64,000 nt of DNA from Flavobacterium album (GTDB lineage Bacteria > Bacteroidota > Bacteroidia > Flavobacteriales > Flavobacteriaceae). The position numbers and the translations under genes are program-made. Location of the stretch: NCBI RefSeq assembly GCF_003096035.1, contig NZ_CP029186.1, positions 3,696,001 through 3,760,000 on the forward strand. The letters run 5' to 3'. Below are positions 48,192 to 56,405 of this stretch, piece by piece; the stretch's first letter is position 1; every line of letters begins with the position of its first letter. The notes beneath the pieces were generated by a model, which made no database searches, had not been told where the DNA came from, and was given only the letters and a program-made list of their open reading frames with translations.

Positions 48192-50456
48192 TTACCGCCG
48201 GGCATCAAAATACCTAAAATACGCTACACAGCCTGATTCGTACAGATCATCGTAATAAGCCGGATACAGTTTTTTAAGTTTCTCCTTGTATTGGTTATGG
48301 CTAAGGGCATAATCATAGCCGCCCGACGAGTAATCCTCAGCGTTACTGTCATATTGGTACTCCACCCTTTCATGCTCACAGTAGGAAGCCATCCGCAGGC
48401 AGAGCGCGCGGAATTTCCTCGTCTTTGCAGATTTGAACGCTTTCAAATAATACTGCTTTGCATACAGGCAGCTATGGAAATCCGCCTCATCCGGCAGGCT
48501 GCTGCTGAGCTCGCTGCTGGACCACATATAGCGGCGCATATACCAGGTGTTCCCTATCTGCGTCATGTTCAGGTAACAATTGGCTGCCAGGAAGTTGTAG
48601 TAATCCCTGTCTTTCTCACGGGGGTTGTTTCCTTTTGAAATATATTTTATAAGATGCTTCGTAATATCGGCTTTGGTAAGCTGTATGCTGTCTTTCCGGT
48701 GAACAAAATCGGAAGTATATTTGATTTCATAAAAAGGATTATCATCTAAATAGCCGGATGTACGCGAGTCGGGTTCCATCCTTTCAAAGGCCGCAAGCGC
48801 GTCGTTAAGCCTGTTGAGGCGGATGTATTTTGTACCGAGCAGGTCGTACAGCAGGTTTACATCGGTAACTTTTTCATAAAGCCATTTGGAAAAAACGTCA
48901 TTAGCTTTGTTCGACTTTACCGCTGTGATTAGCTTTTGAATAGCAAGCGGAGAATAAACCCCATCTATATAATCGAAATAATAGCTGTAGTAATCATTAT
49001 AATACGGGCTGCGCTGGTCGCGTGCTTTCCAGTCCATACCATCAAGGCGGGAATAGATCAGGGCGGCATCGGTGGTATTACCAAGGTATTCGAGTTCCCG
49101 CCCAATGGCAAAAACAAATTTTACATTTACAGATGCCTCTGCCATCAGTATTGGTTTTACCTCCTGCGGTATAACAGCCGAACCGTATGCCTGATTAGCT
49201 GTGAGGCATAACGCCCTGATAAGCGTAAGCTGGTGCGCCATCCTTTCATTACCTTCTGAACGTTTTTTCAGGGAATTCACCTGTGCAAGGCAGGCATTGT
49301 AGTCTTTAACCATAAACAGCAGATAAGCCCTGGCTACCCTGAAAACATCAGGGTCTTTTACTTTATTTAAATTCACCGAATTGACGAACTGCAGCAACTT
49401 GGCCGCATAACGCCTGTCATCAGCAACTTTTTCGAGCAGAATCGGTGTTGCCGAAGCCGTTGGATTATCATAATTATCGACTAATGACGGGCTGAAATAC
49501 GAATAATAAGGCGTATATATCCAGTCCTCCAGCTTGTTCATTTCGCGCACCATCAAAAAACCAAGCGCTTCGGATGACCTGTTGTTCTTATAAATCTCCT
49601 CAAGCAGGGTAAGCGAATAATCGGTTTTCCGCATTCCGGCCATTTCATAGATATCTGCTGCCTTATTTTTAGCATGCTTTAGTATCTGATCCAGCGGCAA
49701 TTCATTATGGAAATAATTAGATACGGGAAAGCGCTTATCGGATACTTTGGCAAATACCAGCGCAGCATAATAGCTTTGCAATGCCGGGTCTTTTTCGGCA
49801 GCCGTACGGAAATACAGGCTCCAGTAATCGATTATAGTAGTGCTTTCTTTTACGGCAAAATATTCGTCGTACAGCTTTCGTACACTATCAAAATCCTTAT
49901 TGTAAAATGCCATACGTATGGCAAGGAAATAATACCTTGATTTTATAGCGCTGTTTTTAGCCGACTTTGCTTTCTCTATGGCGATGCTTATCCTGCTTTT
50001 TCTTTTTGGGGAAACGATATCCTCGTCACGTTCCCACGGGTTTTCATAATACTCATTGTAGCTTTCGACCGCCTTAGCAAACCTCAGGTACTCCAGCGCC
50101 TCATTATCCTTCATTTTGTAAAGGTACTGCACCATCGGGTTGTTGTCATACTGTTCCATCAGGGCGCTGCCATATACCGCTTCCTCAATACTTTTCAAGG
50201 AAACTTTATGGTTGCAGTAGGCCAGCCACAATGCGATGTTAGGGTCCTCTTCCGCACTTTGGCGATAGTCTGTCGGCGGGTCATATGAAAAATAGGAAGC
50301 CGTATAGTTGAACATGCTGTAGCCGCCGTAATAATCCCGGTAATCGGTAAAAAAGCAGAAACGGATATCATCACCTGTAGGGTAATACCAGCAGGCACGG
50401 GCCGTTTGCCAAAGGCTACTCAGTAAAAGCAGTGTAAATACGGTTGACTTCTTCAT
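48192..50456 (-). CDS. Large secreted hypothetical protein, TPR-like helical repeats
   Basis: The 754-aa product has a signal peptide (cleavage near residue 21 after T-A-R-A) and starts the mature chain with C-W-Y-Y-P-T-G-D-D. It is largely helical and has repeated A-L-x-x-L and A-x-x-Y patterns like tetratricopeptide repeats (for example Y-N-A-C-L-A-Q-V-N, D-A-L-A-A-F-E-R-M). I recognise no family by name. It overlaps the preceding gene by 41 bases, so the two work as a unit, perhaps as a periplasmic or outer-membrane complex with the lipoprotein encoded upstream. Confidence 0.7.
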   Translation of the reverse strand: MKKSTVFTLLLLSSLWQTARACWYYPTGDDIRFCFFTDYRDYYGGYSMFNYTASYFSYDPPTDYRQSAEEDPNIALWLAYCNHKVSLKSIEEAVYGSALMEQYDNNPMVQYLYKMKDNEALEYLRFAKAVESYNEYYENPWERDEDIVSPKRKSRISIAIEKAKSAKNSAIKSRYYFLAIRMAFYNKDFDSVRKLYDEYFAVKESTTIIDYWSLYFRTAAEKDPALQSYYAALVFAKVSDKRFPVSNYFHNELPLDQILKHAKNKAADIYEMAGMRKTDYSLTLLEEIYKNNRSSEALGFLMVREMNKLEDWIYTPYYSYFSPSLVDNYDNPTASATPILLEKVADDRRYAAKLLQFVNSVNLNKVKDPDVFRVARAYLLFMVKDYNACLAQVNSLKKRSEGNERMAHQLTLIRALCLTANQAYGSAVIPQEVKPILMAEASVNVKFVFAIGRELEYLGNTTDAALIYSRLDGMDWKARDQRSPYYNDYYSYYFDYIDGVYSPLAIQKLITAVKSNKANDVFSKWLYEKVTDVNLLYDLLGTKYIRLNRLNDALAAFERMEPDSRTSGYLDDNPFYEIKYTSDFVHRKDSIQLTKADITKHLIKYISKGNNPREKDRDYYNFLAANCYLNMTQIGNTWYMRRYMWSSSELSSSLPDEADFHSCLYAKQYYLKAFKSAKTRKFRALCLRMASYCEHERVEYQYDSNAEDYSSGGYDYALSHNQYKEKLKKLYPAYYDDLYESGCVAYFRYFDARR

Positions 50457-51084
50457 TGCTGTAATTCTTTAATTGTTCGGCATCAAGGTGGAAAAGCGAC
50501 ACGGTTATGGTTTCACCCAAAGGGACTTTTTTCTTAATTATGCTAATGACTTCCTGCAACGCTTCTTTAGTCACAGTTTCTTGTTTTACCAAATCGCCTT
50601 TGCGTATCCATATATCATCGACCATCGTGTCCCGAACTGCTTCATACCACAGGCCTTCCTTTTTCCGGAAACCACCTTCTGTCATAGGGTTGCTGTACAT
50701 TATGGCCCTGAACTTGTTGTTTTGGTACAGCTGTGCCCAGGAATATACCGGCAAAGCGATATCCAGGTGCAACGGGTATTTTTCGCCGGTATCGAGATAG
50801 CTCTTTAATTCGTCAACATCAAGTATCGTATTTTTCTTTTTGTCTTCCAGCGGATGGATAAGGTTGTAGCACATCAGCATGGCGCTGTCTACCGGCGGAA
50901 TGCCCATCTTATCGGGATATTTGTAGGGGTATAACCTCAACGTGCAGCTTATCTTCTTTTTCGAAAGTGCCTTTAGCTTTTTGAGAAAGTAGAAATAGTT
51001 ATCTTTTGTAGATGGTGTCCAGTCGCAATCCATTTGGTACTCTGCTATCCTGCCTGCGGTTGCCGTGTCCCTGCTGACCTGCAT
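50416..51084 (-). pseudogene. C-terminal fragment of a frameshifted lipoprotein gene
   Basis: This 222-aa frame begins M-Q-V-S-R-D-T-A-T-A and lacks a signal peptide. It continues the 135-aa frame at 51045-51452: adding one A to the run of five A (minus strand; T-run at 51091-51095) joins L-I-K-K-Y-A-M-Q-V-S without loss and gives one gene of about 345 codons. A true mutation, a sequencing error or recoding cannot be told apart here. The body has no recognised domain. Its end overlaps the large hypothetical gene by 41 bases. Confidence 0.7.
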
Positions 51085-51452
51085 GGCATATTTTTAATCA
51101 GGAAATTTACATTATCCGCAAGGCTGTCGAGGCCGCCTTTAGTACATTTCTTAAAAACCTCGTTGCGCAGGTATACCACAGGGACTACCGTATAGGCACT
51201 TTCGGGATCGAACAAATGGAACTGCGTCTTGGCAGTGGGAATGTTACCGAACAGGGTATCAGGCTCCACTTCAAAAAATTTGATATAGAGCTTCCTCGCT
51301 TTTATGGTATTCAGAAGCGTGTCTTCCTTACCCTGCAGGCCCCAGGAATTGTTTTTCCAGTAATAAAAGGCTTTTTCTACATGGGCAGCCTTGTGGTCTG
51401 TGCAGGATAACAGCAAAAGTGCCGCGAGAAGCGACAGGAAGTGAGGTTTCAT
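51045..51452 (-). pseudogene. N-terminal fragment of a frameshifted lipoprotein gene
   Basis: This 135-aa frame carries the lipoprotein signal (lipobox L-L-L-S-C at about residue 17, then TDHKAAH). It reads cleanly to V-N-F-L-I-K-N-M, then runs into R-S-A-G-T-R-Q-P-Q-A-G, which looks like out-of-frame sequence. The remainder of the natural protein is in the next frame (50416-51084). Confidence 0.7.
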
Positions 51453-51527
51453 CAGTAAGGGTTGGATTATAGACTTGTAACGTATAAGTATGTTAAAAGT
51501 ATATACTTTCCTTCAATTATTTTCATA

Positions 51528-51559
51528 AAAAAACCTGTTTATTTCTAAACAGGTTTTTT
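51528..51559. terminator. Bidirectional rho-independent terminator
   Basis: Arms of 14 bases (AAAAAACCTGTTTA and TAAACAGGTTTTTT) enclose a 4-base loop. It sits after pepD on the minus strand. Confidence 0.92.
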
Positions 51560-51571
51560 ACTATTTTGTTC

Positions 51572-51642
51572 TGTCACTTCGAGCGCAGCCGGAAGTTTTC
51601 GAAAAAAGAAAATGCCGCATTTCGACTGTGCTCAATGTGACA
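51572..51642. repeat. Dispersed inverted-repeat element (TGTCACTTCGAGCGCAGCCGG ... TGTGCTCAATGTGACA)
   Basis: The same family as at 38755-38824, with both arms present and imperfectly matched, here directly after pepD. Confidence 0.75.
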
Positions 51643-51662
51643 TTTTCTTTTACACGATTAGG

Positions 51663-53123
51663 TTACTTCACGGGAATATTCTCCAGTATTTCCAACACGA
51701 ACTTCCAGTATTTCTGTGCCGACTTAATGCTTGCCCTTTCGTCCGGGCTGTGTGCTCCTTTGATGGTTGGGCCAAAGGAGATCATGTCCATTTTCGGGTA
51801 ATTGGTACCAAGGATACCGCATTCCAGGCCGGCATGGCACGCCACAACGCTCGGCTTGCTGCCATTCTGCTTTTCATAAATATCAGTCAGTACGTCAAGA
51901 ATCGGGGAATTTACGTTCGGTGTCCAGCCCGGGTAAGAACCTGAGAAGGTCACCTCGCAGCCTATCAGCTCGAATGCCGAACGCAATGCATTGGCCAGGT
52001 CGAACTTGCTGCTCTCTACTGACGAACGCGTAAGACAGCCTACGTGAAGCCTGCCCTCTTTCACGATCACTTTCGCAATGTTATTGGAGGTTTCTACAAG
52101 GTCGGCCATATCGGCGCTCATGCGGTACACGCCATTGTGGGCTGTATACAGCGCACGGATAAGTCCTTCCTGAACACCCAGTTCCATTACTTTGGCAGGC
52201 GTATCGGCTTTTTCGATAAGTATCTCAAGGTTCGGCTCGGTGGTTTTGAATTCTGTTTTGATGTCATTTATAACTTCCTGCATATCGAATACAAAAGCCT
52301 CATCGAATATTTCGGAGATAATCACTTTGGCAACACTCTCCCTCGGGATCGCATTGCGAAGGCTACCCCCGTTTATCTCGGCAATCTGCAGGCCGAAGTT
52401 CTCAAAGCTGTCGAAAAGCAGGCGGTTCATGATCTTGTTGGCATTTCCCAGCCCTTTATGGATGTCCATGCCCGAGTGCCCGCCGTTCAGCCCTTTTACA
52501 GTAATGCTGTAACCTACCGAGTTTTCAGGTACGTCCTCTTCATGGTATTCCCTTTCGGCGGTAACATCCACCCCACCTGCACAGCCGATGTCTATTTCAT
52601 CGTCTTCCTCGGTATCAAGGTTCAACAATATCTCGCCCCTTAATAATCCACCCTTAAGCCCCATAGCGCCGGTCATACCGGTCTCTTCGTCAATGGTAAA
52701 CAGCGCTTCGATAGCCGGGTGTGGTATGTCGGTGCTTTCCAGTATCGCCATGATGGTGGCTACGCCAAGACCGTTGTCTGCCCCAAGTGTTGTCCCTTTG
52801 GCACGCACCCAGTCTCCGTCCACATACATTTCAATACCCTGCGTATCGAAGTCGAAAACCGTCTCGGCATTTTTTTGGTGCACCATATCAAGGTGGCTCT
52901 GCATCACGATGGTTTTGCGGTTCTCCATACCTTTGGTGGCAGGCTTCTTAATGATCACGTTGCCTACTTCGTCCTCAATGGTTTGGAGGTTTAATTTTTT
53001 CCCGAAGTCTTTCATGAAAGCAATAACCCTTTCTTCTTTTTTAGAAGGGCGCGGCACCGCATTCAGGTCGGCGAATTTATTCCAGAGCGCTTTTGGCTCA
53101 AGATTCCTAATTTCCTGGCTCAT
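51663..53123 (-). CDS. pepD: Aminoacyl-histidine dipeptidase (cytosolic non-specific dipeptidase)
   Basis: The 486-aa enzyme is a member of the M20 zinc peptidases and releases amino acids from Xaa-His dipeptides such as carnosine. The metal site is shown by M-Q-S-H-L-D-M-V-H-Q, the bridging Asp in T-L-G-A-D-N-G-L-G, the catalytic Glu pair in D-E-E-T-G-M-T-G-A and L-D-T-E-E-D-D-E-I, and a late His in G-A-H-S-P-D-E-R. Length matches PepD. It follows the toxin-antitoxin genes by one base on the same strand. Confidence 0.94.
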   Translation of the reverse strand: MSQEIRNLEPKALWNKFADLNAVPRPSKKEERVIAFMKDFGKKLNLQTIEDEVGNVIIKKPATKGMENRKTIVMQSHLDMVHQKNAETVFDFDTQGIEMYVDGDWVRAKGTTLGADNGLGVATIMAILESTDIPHPAIEALFTIDEETGMTGAMGLKGGLLRGEILLNLDTEEDDEIDIGCAGGVDVTAEREYHEEDVPENSVGYSITVKGLNGGHSGMDIHKGLGNANKIMNRLLFDSFENFGLQIAEINGGSLRNAIPRESVAKVIISEIFDEAFVFDMQEVINDIKTEFKTTEPNLEILIEKADTPAKVMELGVQEGLIRALYTAHNGVYRMSADMADLVETSNNIAKVIVKEGRLHVGCLTRSSVESSKFDLANALRSAFELIGCEVTFSGSYPGWTPNVNSPILDVLTDIYEKQNGSKPSVVACHAGLECGILGTNYPKMDMISFGPTIKGAHSPDERASIKSAQKYWKFVLEILENIPVK

Positions 53124-53483
53124 TTATGTTTGTTTGTTGTTTAGTTCTTCAAGTATTAATTCGATGGAATGCTTAAAATGCGGGAGGTCATTGGTAATTA
53201 CATCCCAAACTATATGATTGTCAATCCCAAAATATTCATGGACAAAGATATTTCGAAGGCCTACGATTTGCCGCCATTCAACAGAATTATATTCGGCTTT
53301 TATGTCATCCGATAAATGATTGCTTGCTTCACCGATAATTTCAAGTTGTTTAATACAGGCAAACAGCATCATTGAATTTGCGGAAAAATCTTCGAAGTTT
53401 GTCGAATTGAGATAGTTTTCAATTTCATTGATCGCATCATAAATATGCTGAAGCCGCGCAAGGTCACCAAGTTTACTTCGCAT
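53124..53483 (-). CDS. hepT: HepT-like HEPN-family toxin (DUF86)
   Basis: The 119-aa helical protein carries the HEPN R-x4-6-H motif as G-L-R-N-I-F-V-H-E-Y-F-G-I-D, with Arg, His and Tyr positioned as in DUF86/HepT proteins. HepT proteins are RNases in MNT-HEPN toxin-antitoxin systems, where the MntA partner adds AMP to a Tyr close to the active His and blocks the toxin. The MntA gene lies immediately upstream and overlaps by 11 bases. Its stop abuts the pepD start, so read-through into pepD is possible. Confidence 0.85.
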   Translation of the reverse strand: MRSKLGDLARLQHIYDAINEIENYLNSTNFEDFSANSMMLFACIKQLEIIGEASNHLSDDIKAEYNSVEWRQIVGLRNIFVHEYFGIDNHIVWDVITNDLPHFKHSIELILEELNNKQT

Positions 53484-53766
53484 AAATCAATTGCTTTTCA
53501 TTATCTACAGATTCGCGCAGATGTTTTGATACGGCATCGGAAGAAATAAGGTCAACTTTTACTTTAAGCAATTCTTCAAGGTCAAGTTTCATTTGTATGA
53601 ATTGCAATCCAATTCTTTGCCTGTAATCAAGGTCAACTATCAAGTCTATATCGCTGTCCCCATCAGCTTCTCCCCTTACGTAAGACCCAAAAAGATAAGC
53701 CTTTAAGACAGGTTTTGCCTTAAAGTAATCTTTTATGGTTTCTATTTTAGATTTTGCCAGTTTCAT
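53473..53766 (-). CDS. mntA: MntA-like minimal nucleotidyltransferase antitoxin
   Basis: The 97-aa protein has the nucleotidyltransferase signature F-G-S-Y-V-R-G-E-A-D-G-D-S-D-I-D-L, with the metal-binding Asp pair (D-x-D) and a third Asp in K-V-D-L-I. Such proteins AMPylate the HEPN partner. It overlaps hepT by 11 bases and follows the DUF433 gene by 6 bases, forming one small operon. Confidence 0.85.
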   Translation of the reverse strand: MKLAKSKIETIKDYFKAKPVLKAYLFGSYVRGEADGDSDIDLIVDLDYRQRIGLQFIQMKLDLEELLKVKVDLISSDAVSKHLRESVDNEKQLIYAK

Positions 53767-53772
53767 AACAAT

Positions 53773-53967
53773 TTACGGGGTAAATTTTAAACAGGCATCA
53801 ATATCTTCTCTAATTAATGAAGGATATTGTCTTAAAATTTCCTTCTTAGATTCGCCTGCACTCAAAAACTCCAGAATTGTCTGCACAGTAATACGCTTGC
53901 CGCGGATAGTTGGTTTACCGTTGCAAAGTTTATCGTCAATAGTTATCCTTTCAGCAATATAGTCCAT
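53773..53967 (-). CDS. DUF433 protein, antitoxin-like DNA-binding protein
   Basis: The 64-aa product has the DUF433 signature: R-I-T-I-D-D-K-L-C-N-G-K-P-T-I-R-G-K-R-I-T-V, a predicted HTH-like fold, and a helical tail. DUF433 proteins usually pair with a PIN-like (DUF5615/Mut7-C) toxin, but no such gene is here. It sits as first gene of the MNT-HEPN operon, perhaps acting as repressor of it. A TAAGTTTG element is 17 bases upstream. Confidence 0.83.
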   Translation of the reverse strand: MDYIAERITIDDKLCNGKPTIRGKRITVQTILEFLSAGESKKEILRQYPSLIREDIDACLKFTP

Positions 53968-53983
53968 TGTAAAAATGTATAAA

Positions 53984-53991
53984 CAAACTTA
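53984..53991 (-). promoter_or_regulatory. -7 promoter element TAAGTTTG for the DUF433-mntA-hepT operon
   Basis: On the minus strand TAAGTTTG matches TAnnTTTG, 17 bases before the ATG. A TTTG lies 23 bases further upstream on the same strand and could be a slightly distant -33 element. Confidence 0.55.
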
Positions 53992-54148
53992 GTGAATTTA
54001 AAGTATACCGATCACAAAAATATATTTCTTAAAAATTTGCCATCCATATAAAAATAACCTTTTCCGGCACACCGATCTTTTTCATTGGGCTATCCTGTTT
54101 ACCAAGACAAAAATAGTATTTATCTTTACAAGATACTTAAACTGCCCA

Positions 54149-55210
54149 ATGAAGAAAAAGAAAATACTCGCCATCCTGCTTGTCGTACAGATAATTATTG
54201 TTAACCTGCTCGGATTATTTCCTGAATTTACAGAGAAGTATTATAGCAACGGCCTTTTCCCTTTCCTTTCAAAAGCATCGCGGGTGCTCTTCGGATGGAT
54301 CGGCTTTTCTATAGGCGACATCCTTTACCTTATTGCTATTGTCCTTTGCATCCGATGGCTTTTAAAGCGAAGGAAAACCTGGCGCAGGGAATATAAATAT
54401 AACCTGCTGACCATGGCGGCGGCATTTTCTGTTTTCTATTTCCTGTTCAATTTCCTATGGGCAGTAAATTACAGGCGCGTACCGTTGCATGAAAAAATGG
54501 GCATGGACAAAGACTATACGCTTACCGAGCTCGTGGCATTCACCAAAAAGCTTATTGTTAAGACCAACGCCATGCATGCAAAGATCGAAAAGATCGACAG
54601 CCTGAAAGTTGTAAGTCCCTATTCTGTTGACGATATATATATGAAGTCGATAAACGGCTACAGCAACCTTGGCAAGCAATATTCCTATTTCGCCTTTGAG
54701 CATGAAAGCATAAAATCGTCGCTACTGAGCACACCGCTCTCCTATATGGGATTTGGCGGCTACCTGAACCCTTTTACCAACGAGGCCCAGGTCAACTGCA
54801 ACCTGCCACTTTACAACCTACCCACTACGGCCTGCCACGAAATGTCGCACCAGATAGGCTATGCCAGCGAAAGTGAGGCTAACTTCATAGGGTATATGGC
54901 TTCTATTTACAATAACGACCTTTATTTTAAATATTCGGGATACTCTTTCGCGCTAAAATACTGCATGAACAATATTGCCAAAAAAGATGAGAAGCTGGCC
55001 AAAAGCCTTGCGCCGCTTATCCATAAAGGCATATTGGCCAATTTTAAAGAGAGTGAAAAATTCAATGCCGAATATGATTCTTTTATTGAAGATATTTTCG
55101 AATATATTTACGATAATTACCTGAAGCTCAACGACCAGAAAGATGGCATGAAGACCTACAGCAAGTTCGTTGGGCTGCTTGTCAATTATTATAAAGATAA
55201 AGAATTATAA
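54149..55210 (+). CDS. DUF3810 membrane protein with a zincin H-E-x-x-H motif
   Basis: The 353-aa product has three N-terminal hydrophobic helices (about 5-25, 40-66 and 82-104) and a large C-terminal domain. The domain holds T-A-C-H-E-M-S-H-Q-I-G-Y-A-S-E-S-E-A-N-F, a HExxH metal-binding motif with a downstream Glu, as in the DUF3810 family. A membrane-bound metalloprotease is plausible but unproven. It precedes the sigma-factor operon by about 40 bases on the same strand and may be cotranscribed. Confidence 0.82.
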   Translation: MKKKKILAILLVVQIIIVNLLGLFPEFTEKYYSNGLFPFLSKASRVLFGWIGFSIGDILYLIAIVLCIRWLLKRRKTWRREYKYNLLTMAAAFSVFYFLFNFLWAVNYRRVPLHEKMGMDKDYTLTELVAFTKKLIVKTNAMHAKIEKIDSLKVVSPYSVDDIYMKSINGYSNLGKQYSYFAFEHESIKSSLLSTPLSYMGFGGYLNPFTNEAQVNCNLPLYNLPTTACHEMSHQIGYASESEANFIGYMASIYNNDLYFKYSGYSFALKYCMNNIAKKDEKLAKSLAPLIHKGILANFKESEKFNAEYDSFIEDIFEYIYDNYLKLNDQKDGMKTYSKFVGLLVNYYKDKEL

Positions 55211-55252
55211 TATTCCCTGTAACATTTTCGGCTTTTGAGCTACCAATGCAGC

Positions 55253-55747
55253 ATGAGTTCATCAATTGAAACGTCTTTTGTAACGCAGCTTCAGGAACAC
55301 CAAAACCTGATCCATAAAATATGCAGGCTCTACACTAACAATGAAGATGCCCACAAAGACCTGTTTCAGGAGATAACCATTCAATTATGGAAGGCGTACC
55401 CGCAATTCAGGGGCGATGCCAAATTTACCACATGGGCCTACAGGGTCGCGCTGAATACCGCCATCACACTTTACCGAAAGAAGACAAGGACCGTAGATAC
55501 CATTGAGTTTGACAGCAAGCTCCACAGGGTAAATCAGGAAGAATATAATTATGAGGAAGAAGAGCACATAAAACTGCTCTACCAGGCAGTTCAGCAGCTT
55601 AATGACATCGAAAAGGCGCTCGTATTCATGTACCTTGAAGACAAGGATTATAACGAGATCGCCGAAACACTGGGTATCAGCGAAGTAAATGCCCGGGTAA
55701 AAATGAACAGGATAAAAGGGAAACTAAAGAAAATATTAAATCCGTAA
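55253..55747 (+). CDS. ECF-type RNA polymerase sigma factor
   Basis: The 164-aa product starts at the ATG at 55253 (a TTG at 55235 is the alternative). It has region 2 (L-I-H-K-I-C-R-L-Y, E-D-A-H-K-D-L-F-Q-E, F-T-T-W-A-Y-R-V-A-L-N-T-A) and region 4 (A-L-V-F-M-Y-L-E-D-K-D-Y-N-E-I-A-E-T-L-G). Target promoters are unknown. The gene is followed after 7 bases by a membrane protein gene that is a likely partner, and then by the TraB/GumN protein. Confidence 0.92.
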   Translation: MSSSIETSFVTQLQEHQNLIHKICRLYTNNEDAHKDLFQEITIQLWKAYPQFRGDAKFTTWAYRVALNTAITLYRKKTRTVDTIEFDSKLHRVNQEEYNYEEEEHIKLLYQAVQQLNDIEKALVFMYLEDKDYNEIAETLGISEVNARVKMNRIKGKLKKILNP

Positions 55748-55754
55748 GGAAAAA

Positions 55755-56396
55755 ATGGAAGAGTTAGATAAATTAAAACAAGACTGGAAGAAGAACCAGG
55801 GTAATTTCCCGAAGTTCTCCGAAAAGGACATTTATGCTATGCTGCATAAAAAGTCGTCTTCCATCGTAAAATGGATACTCATCATCAGCATACTGGAGTT
55901 TCTGTTCTGGCTGGGAATCTCGTTCCTTATGAAAGACAGCTCAAGCCAAAAGCAGATGGAAAGCTTCCATGTAGATTACATCACGATACCGATGACGATA
56001 ATCGGGTACGGCATCATCATTTATTTCTTCTGTATGTTCTATATCAACTACAGGAAGATAACAACAACCGACAACGTAAAAAACCTTATGTCCAGCATAC
56101 TGCGGACAAGGAAAACAGTATCAAACTACATTATAGCCAATATAATATACCTGGTAGTGACGTGTGTGGTAGTATTCATCATTTACTTTAACAAAGACAC
56201 ACAGCTTATTGCTACACTTCATAAATATGAAATGAACGGCAATGCAGGGATGTTCTATATGATCTATATCCTCTTAGCGGTAATTTGCATAGGGATCATT
56301 ATCCTTTTTATCTGGCTGTTCTACAAGCTTATATACGGCCTGCTGCTGAAACGCCTGCGCCACAACTACGAAGAACTTAAAAAGATAGACCTTTAA
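55755..56396 (+). CDS. Four-helix membrane protein, possible anti-sigma partner
   Basis: The 213-aa product has a soluble N-terminus of about 40 residues (E-E-L-D-K-L-K-Q-D-W-K-K), then four hydrophobic helices (about 37-60, 75-97, 121-145 and 165-190) and a basic C-terminus. Its position directly after an ECF sigma gene suggests an anti-sigma or sensor role. The D-K-L-K-x-D-W-K pattern at the N-terminus is frequent in proteins encoded next to Bacteroidota ECF sigma factors. No domain is recognised, so function is inferred. Confidence 0.7.
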   Translation: MEELDKLKQDWKKNQGNFPKFSEKDIYAMLHKKSSSIVKWILIISILEFLFWLGISFLMKDSSSQKQMESFHVDYITIPMTIIGYGIIIYFFCMFYINYRKITTTDNVKNLMSSILRTRKTVSNYIIANIIYLVVTCVVVFIIYFNKDTQLIATLHKYEMNGNAGMFYMIYILLAVICIGIIILFIWLFYKLIYGLLLKRLRHNYEELKKIDL

Positions 56397-56405
56397 ACCA
56401 TCACC

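Noticed and set aside
51045..51100. Programmed -1/+1 frameshift signal
   Set aside because: An A5 run without a clear slippery heptamer or downstream structure is weak support; a plain indel explains it more simply.
52044..52643. Plus-strand open frame of 199 codons
   Set aside because: It is antisense to pepD, which carries all catalytic motifs.
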